This document shows positions 29,164 through 37,740 of a DNA stretch of 64,000 bases, piece by piece; position 1 is the first letter of the stretch, and the number at the start of each line of letters is the position of its first letter. Position numbers and translations under genes: made by a program. The stretch is from Limnospira fusiformis SAG 85.79 (lineage in GTDB: Bacteria; Cyanobacteriota; Cyanobacteriia; Cyanobacteriales; Microcoleaceae), in NCBI RefSeq assembly GCF_012516315.1, contig NZ_CP051185.1:2469403-2533402 (forward strand). Direction: 5' to 3'. The notes beneath the pieces are model-generated. The model saw only the letters and a list, made by a program, of their open reading frames with translations, made no database searches and had not been told where the DNA came from.

Positions 29164-29901
29164 TTAGCTGAGTTTCATTAACTCAAGTAACGCGATTAGG
29201 GTATCAGCGTCCAATTTTTTAACCTTGCTGTATAGGCTATCAAAATCAGGCTCACAATCAAGAATTTTTGCTGTAGACTCAACCCGTTCTTCCCAGGTTT
29301 TATATTTGGCCTTACCGCCAAAACTACCATTTTTTTTACTAGTTTTTGATTCAACAAAATCAATAGCTTCTTGTACAGTGTACCCGGCAACAGTGGATTC
29401 AAAGGTATCTAATCCTGTGCTGTATTCGAGGATAAATCGTGCTAAATCATGCTTATTCTTGGCTGATTCAAAATCATTTGAATTCTCACTATTTACCTCA
29501 AGGAGTCGCTCGGCTACCCGTGTGGCTGATTGTCCTAGATTTACAGTTCCGGTAAACATCATTTTACCGTTTGTCAGCATAGCGTCACTTTCGACTAAAT
29601 GCAGTAACGCTAATTCAACCGAAGTAGGCTTGTATTCCCGTTTTTTCCCTTGATATTCACTAGAGTACTCAGCAATACAAAAGCGTACTGCGATTAATTG
29701 CTCTTCAAATTTCCACGACCTATCATTGAAGTTCTGGAAATCACCACTTAATCCATAGCCAATAAGCCACAGGTGAGGCGATTGTACAACAAACATAGCG
29801 CTAGTGATTTCCAAATATGTTCCAGATTCTCCCGGCTTAACCGCGCTACAGAATGCGAATTTATCGTCATCTTTTTTACCGTAATATCCAATACTCGTGA
29901 T
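29164..29901 (-). CDS. unrecognised island protein (about 245 residues)
   Basis: The frame is open from 29901 (ATC overlapping the TAA of the upstream gene as TAATC, where a TAATG overlap would be expected) through TSIGYYGKKDDDKFAFCSAV to the stop at 29164. The first conventional start is TTG at 29812-29814. Either a rare ATC start is used or an ATG was lost. The body is mixed alpha/beta with an EAIDFVESK segment and a Lys/Gly-rich linker (KNGSFGGKAKYK). No family recognised; the tight coupling to the next two genes suggests one functional unit. Confidence 0.55.
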   Translation of the reverse strand: MTSIGYYGKKDDDKFAFCSAVKPGESGTYLEITSAMFVVQSPHLWLIGYGLSGDFQNFNDRSWKFEEQLIAVRFCIAEYSSEYQGKKREYKPTSVELALLHLVESDAMLTNGKMMFTGTVNLGQSATRVAERLLEVNSENSNDFESAKNKHDLARFILEYSTGLDTFESTVAGYTVQEAIDFVESKTSKKNGSFGGKAKYKTWEERVESTAKILDCEPDFDSLYSKVKKLDADTLIALLELMKLS

Positions 29902-30278
29902 TACTCTTCCTCAGTTAATTGTTGATTGTTGATTGTGTTAGGTGATTCGATTCTGGCTGCAATTTGGCGACAAGCAGCCCAAAACAGTGGATTGCCAGAT
30001 AAATAGACTCGAAGTCTTGACTCCTTAACAAGTTTAACTAAGTGAGTTTGCTTGATAAGTCTAATAATTGCAGAGCCTTGATAATCACCACGTGGTCTGT
30101 AACTACCCATTACCTGATAGGTAATATTCTTTACTTCAGGTGTTTTGTGTTCCTCAATATGTGTCAGAATTTGATAAGCCACAATGATTGCAGTTTTATC
30201 AAATTCATGCGGATTGTAGTGAGTTTGCACAAGTTCACCATTGAGGCTAAATATGCCTTTATAGTGTAGATTTCTCAC
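29901..30278 (-). CDS. unrecognised island protein (125 residues), possible wHTH
   Basis: Starts at GTG 30276-30278, overlapping the TGA of the nuclease gene as GTGA. Alternating strands and helices, with a basic helix-rich middle (GSAIIRLIKQTHLVKLVKESRLRVYL) that could be a winged helix. Ends with a Gln/Glu-rich tail. Function not identifiable; overlap with the nuclease gene suggests a joint role. Confidence 0.55.
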   Translation of the reverse strand: MRNLHYKGIFSLNGELVQTHYNPHEFDKTAIIVAYQILTHIEEHKTPEVKNITYQVMGSYRPRGDYQGSAIIRLIKQTHLVKLVKESRLRVYLSGNPLFWAACRQIAARIESPNTINNQQLTEEE

Positions 30279-30688
30279 GGTTGATGTTCTCCTATTAACT
30301 TAAATTCTTGTGCTTTTAGGTGTCGTTGGAACTCATCGATATTCATTAAATAAATACCTTGCCAGCGATAAGACCTGTTCCGAGTGACAAACCAAATATC
30401 TTCAATCATTCCGGGATTAAGGTAATGAAGCAATTGCATCTTGAGCTTAAACTCAGGTGTTAGCGTTCCTTTTACTTCGATGTATTGGTTGAAAACTGGA
30501 CTATAAAAGTCAGGTTTCCAAGTAATTGGTCGCCAAGGTTTCTTGCCATCAACCAAAGTTAATCGGGGGTGTATTGATAGGTTGTCATCATACTTTTTGA
30601 GTAGGTGATAAACCTTGCTCTCTAATGTTGACCCAAAGTAATACCCGTCGTAGTATTGTCCTTTGGCATGATACTTGTTAATCATCAT
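30275..30688 (-). CDS. PD-(D/E)XK nuclease of the island
   Basis: 137 residues. FGSTLESKVYHLL gives the N-terminal Glu, WKPDFYSP the central PD, and QYIEVKG the E-x-K: the full active-site pattern of restriction-endonuclease-fold phage proteins (DUF1064-like, cf. Holliday-junction and phage-encoded endonucleases). Likely a DNA-cleaving enzyme for replication, recombination or packaging of the element. No stop or frameshift. Overlaps both neighbours by 4 and 11 bp. Confidence 0.75.
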   Translation of the reverse strand: MMINKYHAKGQYYDGYYFGSTLESKVYHLLKKYDDNLSIHPRLTLVDGKKPWRPITWKPDFYSPVFNQYIEVKGTLTPEFKLKMQLLHYLNPGMIEDIWFVTRNRSYRWQGIYLMNIDEFQRHLKAQEFKLIGEHQP

Positions 30689-31022
30689 TTATCTCCCCAA
30701 AATAAGTTTCATTATCTGGCTCTCTATCGCCGCCAGATTCAGTTTGATAAATGTTCCATTCCGCTCGATAATATTCGAGTGCCTCGTTGAGAATTTCCTC
30801 AATTTTATCTGGGTGTAATGGAATTAATTTTTTAATCATTTCTCCCAGACAATAAGCCAGAAATTCTTTATCAAACTTAACGGCTGTTAATTGCCATTGA
30901 AGTCGTCCTCTTCCTGCATAGTTAGGAACCTTTATAGCAAACGACGTTCCCACATACATCAACGGGTCAAGTTTAATATTCCTGAGATTTAACCGCACTT
31001 CTTTCCAGTGCTTTGATATCAT
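30678..31022 (-). CDS. unrecognised island protein (114 residues)
   Basis: MISKHWKEVRLNLRNIKLDP start; contains an AGRGRLQWQLTAVKF strand-rich segment and a helical EMIKKLIPLHPDKIEEILNEAL part, then an acidic tail. Overlaps the nuclease start by 11 bp, so translationally coupled. No family recognised; a nuclease partner is a reasonable guess only. Confidence 0.55.
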   Translation of the reverse strand: MISKHWKEVRLNLRNIKLDPLMYVGTSFAIKVPNYAGRGRLQWQLTAVKFDKEFLAYCLGEMIKKLIPLHPDKIEEILNEALEYYRAEWNIYQTESGGDREPDNETYFGEINDD

Positions 31023-31050
31023 GGTGATAGTCCTCGATGTTTGGTGTATT

Positions 31051-31080
31051 GGCTACCTTTTCACGGGTAGCCTTTTTTTT
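31051..31080 (+). terminator. intrinsic terminator-like hairpin, plus orientation
   Basis: GGCTACC (31051-31057) pairs with GGTAGCC (31066-31072), followed by eight T. It lies between two minus-strand genes, so it would act on antisense transcripts; with eight A on the other side it may be weakly bidirectional. Confidence 0.6.
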
Positions 31081-31085
31081 GCTAA

Positions 31086-31577
31086 TTAGGCGTTAGTCTG
31101 AAGCCAATCTGAAAACGGGTCAGGGTCAGGCAATGATTCGGGCATATCAGGGTCAACATGATTATCGGAGAGATTAAAAAAGTGACCCTCCAAGGCAGCG
31201 ATATCGTCAGCAATAGCACCAGAAACTTTACGTGGCACCCTGACACCACCACCAAGTTTAATCAGAGTTAGAATAGCTTTAATGCTATTCTTTAACGCGA
31301 TAATCTCAGAGTAGGTTAATTCCAGATTAAAGTCCTTTTCGTCCGTTACAGATGCAAACACCAACTTTTCTTTTAATGTGTAGATAGGTGATGTTTTGGG
31401 ATATGGCAGATAAGGAACTACCTGGTCAAGAAATCCGGCAAAGTTGCTGAACCTTTTTAAGATTGCCAGATATTCACTAGGTGAGAGTCCATGTGTATCC
31501 TTGGTTTTTACGCTGTCTTTGTCAAGCTGGTAAATAGCGGTATTTTGGTCTACTAATGTATTTTGGTTTTTACGCAT
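31086..31577 (-). CDS. unrecognised island protein (163 residues)
   Basis: MRKNQNTLVDQNTAIYQLDKD start; middle part helical with a basic GGGVRVPRKVSGA segment and an acidic Pro/Asp-rich C-terminus (DPDMPESLPDPDPFSDWLQ). Such basic-core, acidic-tail proteins include single-strand DNA-binding types, but no OB-fold signature is clear. Its upstream region carries a 17-bp inverted repeat. Function unknown. Confidence 0.55.
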   Translation of the reverse strand: MRKNQNTLVDQNTAIYQLDKDSVKTKDTHGLSPSEYLAILKRFSNFAGFLDQVVPYLPYPKTSPIYTLKEKLVFASVTDEKDFNLELTYSEIIALKNSIKAILTLIKLGGGVRVPRKVSGAIADDIAALEGHFFNLSDNHVDPDMPESLPDPDPFSDWLQTNA

Positions 31578-31581
31578 CTGT

Positions 31582-31652
31582 CAGTGATTTTCAACTCATG
31601 GACAAAATCATTTTTCCAAAATACGATTGAGTTATTGAGTTGGAAATCACTG
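31582..31652. repeat. 17-bp inverted repeat with 37-nt loop
   Basis: CAGTGATTTTCAACTCA (31582-31598) and TGAGTTGGAAATCACTG (31636-31652) are complementary at 16 of 17 positions. They sit just upstream of the minus-strand gene that starts at 31577, in a 289-bp A/T-rich non-coding stretch (31578-31866). A candidate operator pair or replication-origin hairpin. Confidence 0.5.
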
Positions 31653-31810
31653 TTTTTGATATTTTTTGTTGTTGATGATGATTATTTTTAATCTAATTAA
31701 TACTTATAAATACATAAGAAACATATAAGCCCAAAAAAATAAAAGAATTATTGACTTTATACCATAATTGTGAAATGTTTAAATTATCGCCACATACAAC
31801 TCAAACAAAA

Positions 31811-31836
31811 GACCACTATTTTTTTATATAGTGGTC
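31811..31836 (-). terminator. intrinsic terminator after the 31867 gene
   Basis: On the minus strand GACCACTAT / ATAGTGGTC form a 9-bp stem followed by TTTTGTTTG, about 30 nt beyond the stop codon at 31867. Correct orientation and distance for the structural-type genes read from the right. Confidence 0.7.
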
Positions 31837-31866
31837 AATTCTCTTTGTCTACTTTTTGATGCTGAT

Positions 31867-32514
31867 TTATTTTTTCACACTCTTATTGCCTTCGCTGCTA
31901 ACAGGAGCATCAGCGAAAAGTTCACCCTGTACTTGGTTTGGTGCTTCACTTCTCTCAACAGTTAATTCACCCAGGTTAGCTAGGGCAAGCCCATCGCTGC
32001 TAGGAATTCTGAACATACTGTTATAGGTTCTTAATGATGCTGGCTTGATAGTAAAATAGTGAGCAAATACATATAACAAGCCACTAACAGAAACGATAGG
32101 AGGTGCTTTAATACTGATAAATCTCAGTATTTTTTCGCCTACCCGTGTTTGGGTGTATTTACGCCACTAGCCAGGATTAACCGGAGCCTCAACAAAGAAG
32201 CGGGTGTATTCAGACTTCTTGTATGCTCTTACTCGAGTTCCTCTTAGGATATTACGTCTGTTAGCATTAGGCGTGGAAGTATTGCTAACAGGTGGTCTCC
32301 AAATGGTTAATTCCCTAACATTGGCTGGCTCATTAGTTACTGAACTTCCACTTAAAATGTGGAGTAAAAGCATAGGCATAGGTACGCCTATTTTTGAAGT
32401 TGCATCCACTGGAACTTCAACTACTAAACTTCTGCCTAGGTGTGGACCCTTGGCTGTTGCTAAGTTTGCTATCCAATCATCTTTGTATTTGTTCCATGCG
32501 TCAGCTAAAGGCAT
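31867..32514 (-). pseudogene. island protein of 215 codons, interrupted by TAG
   Basis: A continuous frame from ATG 32512-32514 (MPLADAWNKYKDDWIANL) to TAA at 31867 with one TAG at 32167-32169 in the context VNPG-stop-WRKYTQ. Both halves are strand-rich and similar in style (for example VVEVPVDATSKIG and KILRFISIKAPP), as in structural proteins. A CAG-to-TAG change would explain the stop. Without read-through only the first 115 residues are made. Family not recognised. Confidence 0.65.
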
Positions 32515-32591
32515 GATATCAGTTTCCTTTTTTCTAAATTGTCTAAATCAGGGTAGGTAAAACGATGATATTAGCGCCTACCCGATATCCA

Positions 32592-32837
32592 TTAATCAAC
32601 AAATAGCTCTGTAGCTATTACATCAATACTGCCGTCAGTAGGGTCTAAAACATCGTCTGTTGGAATTGACAATGAAACAGTTACGAGACCTGTAGCCATA
32701 TTTCGGGTATAAGCAGTGACTACGGTTGCACCATCAGGATTATTACTTGCAGTAGATTGCATTCGTTGGGTTGGCTCAATAATTTCAAGTAATTGGTTTT
32801 CCAGTGTCGCAGCGCCTAGCGTTTTCTTAGTAGCCAT
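32592..32837 (-). CDS. small strand-rich island protein (81 residues)
   Basis: MATKKTLGAATLENQLLEIIEP start, then a Thr/Val-rich beta segment (VVTAYTRNMATGLVTVSLSIP) and an acidic end. A small, probably abundant structural or decoration protein would look like this, but that is a guess. A clean ribosome site (AAGGTGAG) precedes the ATG. The 260 bp beyond it to 33098 hold only the 16-bp palindrome GCTACATATATGTAGC near 32926 and no convincing gene. Confidence 0.55.
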   Translation of the reverse strand: MATKKTLGAATLENQLLEIIEPTQRMQSTASNNPDGATVVTAYTRNMATGLVTVSLSIPTDDVLDPTDGSIDVIATELFVD

Positions 32838-33098
32838 AATCTCACCTTGATTTTATTCAATACCTAGACTATAGCAGTGTATTTGCTGATTGTGGCTGCT
32901 ATGGTTCTTTCAACAGAAGCTACATATATGTAGCAGCTTTTGAGTTAAACGCGACGGTACGCTACCAATACCAACATTACGCTAACTACCAGTTTAACCA
33001 TGTCTAAGTATGTTGGTAATCTCTTTCATCGTGGATGATAGTTAGTGACTGATATGACTCAATGATTAGGTTGTAGTTGGGGGTTGATTTCCAGTTTT

Positions 33099-33479
33099 TC
33101 ACTCTAACGATGTCCTCGTAGCTTTCCGTATGACATTATCAACCCAACTAGGTTTTCTCTGGAAATGTAGAGGAATTTTGACTTTGGTTTTTCTAGGGTC
33201 CTGATACATCGCCAAGACACTACCTTCACCTAAGTCGATTTTAGCTTGTTCAAATTTATCAATTAATTCCCAGTTAAGTATTTTCACTTCACTGATATAC
33301 ATTTTGCTCTCTTTAATTCTTTTCGCATTTTCCCTACCGCCAAAACCTTTTCTTTCCTCGAAGGTAATAGGATACACGATTTTAGCGTCAGTTAAATCAA
33401 CTAATTGTTTACAGATATTTTCTGCCTCATTTTGACTAGATTCATTCATAAAAAACGCAAATCTTCTGCCATTACTCAT
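33099..33479 (-). CDS. unrecognised island protein (126 residues)
   Basis: MSNGRRFAFFMNESSQNEAEN start with alternating strands and helices, and a basic C-terminus (KVKIPLHFQRKPSWVDNVIRKATRT). It ends at TGA 33099-33101; the frame continues only 11 codons beyond, so this may be the true end. No family recognised. Confidence 0.55.
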   Translation of the reverse strand: MSNGRRFAFFMNESSQNEAENICKQLVDLTDAKIVYPITFEERKGFGGRENAKRIKESKMYISEVKILNWELIDKFEQAKIDLGEGSVLAMYQDPRKTKVKIPLHFQRKPSWVDNVIRKATRTSLE

Positions 33480-33545
33480 AGTACAAGTAACCTTAATATT
33501 CCCTTTAGTAAATGCTGATTTACTGGGTTGAGTAAATATCCTTTG

Positions 33546-34763
33546 TCACCTATCCCATGTAATTTTATCCCTACTAACCGACGGTAACTCTATTTGAGTT
33601 TTTGGCAGTGTTGACCGCCTATCTTTAGTCCAGTATGGTGGTTTTTCGTAGTTGTACAAAACCAAAGTTAACTGTATTTTAAGATTAGCTGACGTACTGA
33701 TTTCCCGAAAATCACCTGACCCCATAAATTGACCTATATCCCTATTCCCTAGTATTTCAGTTTGAGCCAATGTACTCGCAACATTTTCCGGCAAATTTCT
33801 CAAAGATGACACAAGTCTGAATCTTTCTCCACCAGCTTATACTACAGCATTAACTAATTGTTGTTATCTATTTTCTTCTATTCTTTGCAGTGCCATATAT
33901 TCATCTAAACCTTGAGCGACTAAGATGATAGCTTCTTTACAGTTATCGCTAAACTCATCCCCGAATTCCTCGGAACTGTCTTGGTTCCAAATAGTGTTTA
34001 TATTTCCATCATATTTTTCTGGTAATTTCTCCCTAGCTTCCCTTCTCTGTTTTCCCAAAGACCATTCTTCACCTTTTTCTTCACCCCATTTTTCAATCGT
34101 TCCTTTACCACCAGGAACCATTTAAACAATAGACCTTGCTAGTGTTGTTGGGCTTTTTGTTAAAAACATTTTAACAACCCATCTACCGTGTTTAAATAAC
34201 GTCCATGCTATTGCTTTCATAGCCATGTTAAATGACTGTTTAACGCATGAACCGAATGCTGTAGATACTTCCATAAGCATTTCAGGCCCCTTGCTTAATG
34301 CTACGTGCATAGCAGCCGCTTTATTGATAAATGCAAGACCTGCTACTGGTAAAACACCACATACTAATTTCCCAGCCATATTACCTAAAAACCCAGCCGT
34401 GGTGGTTATAAATTGTCCGGCAATATTTGGGATGTTTCTATCAATATCACTATCGCTAATATTCCCATTAAAATTCCCAAAGCTGTCCCAATTAGAGGTA
34501 ATAAATCTCGCTACTTTCTCAAAGCTAAAGTTAGATAAAAACTTAGTAATTCCTTCCCATAGCCAACCTCCAAAACTTTTGCCCCATTCAACAACTTTAC
34601 CAGTAAATTTGGCTCATAATTTGCCAAACCAACCCATTTCCTGGGTAGATGTTCTTTGGGCTAAATTAACTTGTCTAACGCCATTTCTACCTATACTGCT
34701 ACGGGTTTGACGACTAGACAAGCTACGAGTACTCCTTAGCATTCTTGCACTTCTGGCAACCAT
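33546..34763 (-). pseudogene. 405-codon island membrane/virion-like protein with four in-frame stops
   Basis: One frame from ATG 34761-34763 (overlapping the preceding stop as TAATG) to TAG/TAA at 33546. It is interrupted by TGA 34614-34616, TAA 34122-34124, TAA 33864-33866 and TAA 33837-33839, with no frameshift. The parts are: a strongly basic N-terminus (MVARSARMLRSTRSLSSRQT), a Trp/Phe-rich amphipathic middle, a hydrophobic segment (MAGKLVCGVLPVAGLAFINKAAAM), a charged Glu/Lys stretch and a C-terminal domain. Restoring Gln/Arg at the stops gives smooth sequence (for example RQQQLVNAVVQAGGERF). Role unknown; the layout would suit a virion or membrane-associated protein. Confidence 0.65.
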
Positions 34764-34954
34764 TACAAAGTCCCTCTTAGTGGGTTATCGCCATCAATCA
34801 ATTCGGTTTCTATCTTGATATCAGGAAAGTCTTTTTTCAGTAATTCTTGTACTTTTTCGGTTTCCTCTTCTCTGATATCATCCTGTTTTTTCATTGAATC
34901 ATATAACCGCGTTAAATCGGCTAATATGTCTTTTGCTGGGTCATTACTGTTCAC
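34763..34954 (-). CDS. small helical island protein (63 residues)
   Basis: MNSNDPAKDILADLTRLYDSM start, charged coiled-coil-like helix, ends in TAATG overlap with the next gene, which supports both genes being real. No family recognised. Confidence 0.6.
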   Translation of the reverse strand: MNSNDPAKDILADLTRLYDSMKKQDDIREEETEKVQELLKKDFPDIKIETELIDGDNPLRGTL

Positions 34955-34986
34955 CTGTAAAGTACCTTGAGCGCGTAAGCAAATAT

Positions 34987-35466
34987 TTATTGAATTTGAT
35001 TTAATGTTGTTTGTAATGTTTCTTTTGCATCCTTCTGGTTGGTAATCTTAATTTTGCTTTCATTGGGTTCCAGTAGCTCCTCAAAATTATCAGCCTCCGG
35101 GGTAAATGCTGTTTTAATTGTTTCATATTTTTCCTCGGTAGCGAATCCCAAATCATCAATTATTTCAGATACTTTCCTACCAGCTTTAAAAGCGGCAGCA
35201 TGAGCCAAACCTGCTTCATGTAACGCCGTTAAAACAGCGTTTTTTGTAACCTGATGAGAGATAGCAATTTCCATTACCATACCAAATATTTCAGCAATTG
35301 ATTCAGCTAAGTTAGGTAATTTGATTTCGGCTTTTTCTTCGGCTTTGGTCATGAGATTGACATCATCAATCTCTACTTTAACTTCAAATTCACCCCATCT
35401 TTCGTCATCTATGTCAAATCTGTACATTAGCCATTCTGGCAATGTGTTTATTCGTTTAAGAAACAA
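34987..35466 (-). CDS. unrecognised island protein (159 residues), possibly 5'-truncated
   Basis: The only start near the 5' end is TTG at 35464-35466 (FLKRINTLPEWLMYRF follows); an internal ATG gives MYRFDIDDERWG. The central part is helical (ESIAEIFGMVMEIAISHQ, ALHEAGLAHAAAFKAG) and the end acidic. It begins exactly where the plus-strand block begins, with no room for promoters, so its N-terminus may have been lost in a rearrangement at about 35.46 kb. Function unknown. Confidence 0.5.
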   Translation of the reverse strand: MFLKRINTLPEWLMYRFDIDDERWGEFEVKVEIDDVNLMTKAEEKAEIKLPNLAESIAEIFGMVMEIAISHQVTKNAVLTALHEAGLAHAAAFKAGRKVSEIIDDLGFATEEKYETIKTAFTPEADNFEELLEPNESKIKITNQKDAKETLQTTLNQIQ

Positions 35467-35469
35467 GAT

Positions 35470-36021
35470 GTGTTACAAGGTTCTATAGACTTACAGATAT
35501 TTGATGGGAACCTAGCCACAGAAAACGGGTTAAATCTAGGTATCATAAAACTCCCTTATTATGGGGGAATCCATACCGAAAATTTATTAATCGAATTGAT
35601 TACCAATCAGACAGAAGGATTAGCTATAGATTCACATTCTGTATGACAAGCTAGATGTTTAAATCAATTACACAATAATGATTCAATTAATATTTTTGGT
35701 ATGGCAGAATACCAACTTGATACCTTACCCAAAACACCATCATTAACTCAACCCGAAAATTTTGGGATTTCCGTAGGTAATACCCCTACACTTATCCGCG
35801 CAGCCAATACTTAGAGATATCGCTTACACCTACAGAACACGGGTAGCGTTGGGGTTTGGTTTAGTCATGGACACATCAGCAATTGCATACCAGGTCAATG
35901 TTTATGGCTACCGCCTAACACTGCATGGGATGACGAGTTAAAATCTACTGCTAGTATCTACGGGATAACAGAGGATAGTGTTTCGCAGATTGTCGGGTTA
36001 GAGCAGACAATCACTTACTAA
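35470..36021 (+). pseudogene. virion-structural-like protein with two in-frame stops
   Basis: A frame from GTG 35470 to TAA 36019-36021 with TGA at 35644-35646 (SHSV-stop-QARC) and TAG at 35812-35814 (AANT-stop-RYRL). The C-terminal part (LIRAANT, RYRLHLQNTGSVGVWF, PGQCLWLPPNTAWDD) follows the layout of the beta-domain in the next protein (LVAVNANTNGRNVFIKN, PVHFILEP, PGDTVMLTIG). That pattern is frequent in phage and phage-like structural proteins. CGA-to-TGA and CAG-to-TAG would explain both stops. Confidence 0.65.
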
Positions 36022-36057
36022 CCGGCTACAATGGAATTATTTAGGAGGTAGGTGATT

Positions 36058-36408
36058 ATGAGTTTTTCGGTTTATAGTAGCGCTCTAAATTTAGACACTC
36101 TCAATATTACTGCTAAGATACCGGGTACTCCCGTTACAACCGCTATTAGTTTAACGGCTAATACAGTTGCCGAATTAGTGGCAGTAAATGCTAACACAAA
36201 CGGGCGTAATGTATTTATCAAAAATCGGTATAATGTACCCGTTCATTTCATCTTAGAACCCACAAAAAATACCGTAGCTAATGCCGCATTTTCTGTGAAG
36301 CCGGGTGATACTGTTATGCTCACTATTGGCGCTAGTAAACTACAAGCTATTGCCGAATCAGTTGCTGATATTTCAGTGACCTTGGTTGAGCTGGTCACTG
36401 TAGATTAA
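36058..36408 (+). CDS. beta-type structural-like protein (116 residues)
   Basis: Start at ATG 36058 with AGGAGG about 10 nt upstream (a second ATG lies two codons earlier in some readings). Contains LVAVNANTNGRNVFIKNRYNVPVHFIL and KPGDTVMLTIGAS, the motif set of small beta-sandwich decoration or fibre-attachment proteins of phages. Intact. Probably exported to or assembled on the particle rather than enzymatic. The assignment is by sequence style, not by a named family. Confidence 0.6.
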   Translation: MSFSVYSSALNLDTLNITAKIPGTPVTTAISLTANTVAELVAVNANTNGRNVFIKNRYNVPVHFILEPTKNTVANAAFSVKPGDTVMLTIGASKLQAIAESVADISVTLVELVTVD

Positions 36409-36414
36409 ATAGTT

Positions 36415-36435
36415 GGGGGATAATCCCCCTTTTTT
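36415..36435 (+). terminator. intrinsic terminator between the two structural-like genes
   Basis: GGGGG-ATAAT-CCCCC followed by six T, directly after the stop at 36408 and about 14 nt before the next ATG. Correct strand; may give differential expression of the downstream fibre gene. Confidence 0.7.
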
Positions 36436-36448
36436 CGGAATCTTTATT

Positions 36449-37740
36449 ATGACTAATTTCAATATTTACTCTAGTAAATTTGGGCAATCAACCGATGACT
36501 TGCCAGAAGCTGAAGTTAATCTGTATTTAACTAATGAACGGATACAAGCAGTTATTGACTCAAATACTAATTTCGCGCCATCCGGTCACGGTCATATATG
36601 GGGCGACATCAGTAGTGCGCCTGCTACCGCAACCAGGTGGCCTACTTGGTCTGAAGTTACAAGTAAACCGACAACGTTTACTCCATCAGAGCATACACAT
36701 TCAAACATTACATTAACCGCAGGAGATGGTTTATCAGGAGGAGGAACATTAGCAGCTAATAGAACAATTAATGTAGATTCAACTGTAGTAAGAACTACAG
36801 GCAATCACACTTTCACAGGAATTAAAACATTTAACATAATAAATAATCCCGTATATTTTTTAAATAATGAAAGTTGTTTTGATAAAAATATGCTTATTAA
36901 TTTTAATGTTTGGAGGGGGTTTGACATACGCCGGATAGGGTCTACTGCTGGTTCGGCAAGTTTAGTACTAAATAGTAGAGTTGGAGGAAATAGCTGGGCG
37001 TTTTCTCATCAGGGAAATTATTCTATGCGACTTGAAGCAGAGGCTAATCCTAGAGTATTTATATATCATGGTATTAATTTTCTTGAAAGTAATGTTTGGC
37101 GAGGTGCTCCTAGCGATAGATATGCAATACACTTATATAACGGGCAGACATATTTTATGAAGCACTCAACTCTTTCATCATCTGGAGTACATACTAGATT
37201 TAGAGTAGGAGGCACAAACGTATCTTTGATTAACGATAGTGGAGATTATGTTAAAGGTTCTTCGGATATGAGATTTACAACAGTTTTTAATGAGAGTATT
37301 AATAGCTTAGATTGACTTCAAAAATTATATTTAATTAAATTTAAATATAATGAGTTAGCAGCCATGGATTTTCTACACAATAAACTAAAATCGGTTTAAT
37401 CGCACAAGAAGTTCAAGAGCACTACCCGGATGCAGTTTAAGTGGTTCAAAATGACCACACAGATAGCCCTGAAGTTGACGACAAAAAAATAGATTATCTG
37501 ACGATTCTTTATGAAAAATTAGTTCCTTTATTAGTGGCAGGGATTCAAGAATTATCTCAAAAATTAGACGCACTAGGTAAACCCACAGCATCTACAAATG
37601 GTAAGATCAGTAATTTACCGACAAGCCCTATCGGTTTAAGTGTAGGTGATTTATGGTGTGACACGGATAACGATAATGTAATCAAGCAGGTGAGATCATG
37701 TCTAACAAATATGATATATCTGAAACTAATTGGTTTTTAG
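36449..37740 (+). pseudogene. tail-fibre-like protein with C-terminal S74 chaperone, broken
   Basis: ATG 36449 gives MTNFNIYSSKFGQS, a collagen-free fibre start with FAPSGHGHIWGDI and HTHSNITLTAGDGLSGGG, phrases typical of phage tail fibres. A long beta region follows. The end is the intramolecular-chaperone (peptidase S74) domain: GSSDMRFTTVFNESINSLD, then TGA (37313-37315), LQKLYLIKFKYN, a 1-nt frameshift near 37380, KIGLIAQEVQEHYPDAV, TAA (37438-37440), VVQNDHTDSPEVDDKKIDYLTILYEKLVPLL. In intact relatives this domain trimerises the fibre and then cleaves itself off. Three lesions make it inactive. It is the clearest virus-derived gene of the island. Confidence 0.8.

Noticed and set aside
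32860..33060. 18-codon membrane-peptide frame (MVKLVVSVMLV...)
   Set aside because: Too short, and no good ribosome site; left unannotated.
27642..37740. Reassigned genetic code in the island (stop codons read as amino acids)
   Set aside because: TAA, TAG and TGA all interrupt genes and all also end genes, and one frameshift is present. Decay explains it better.
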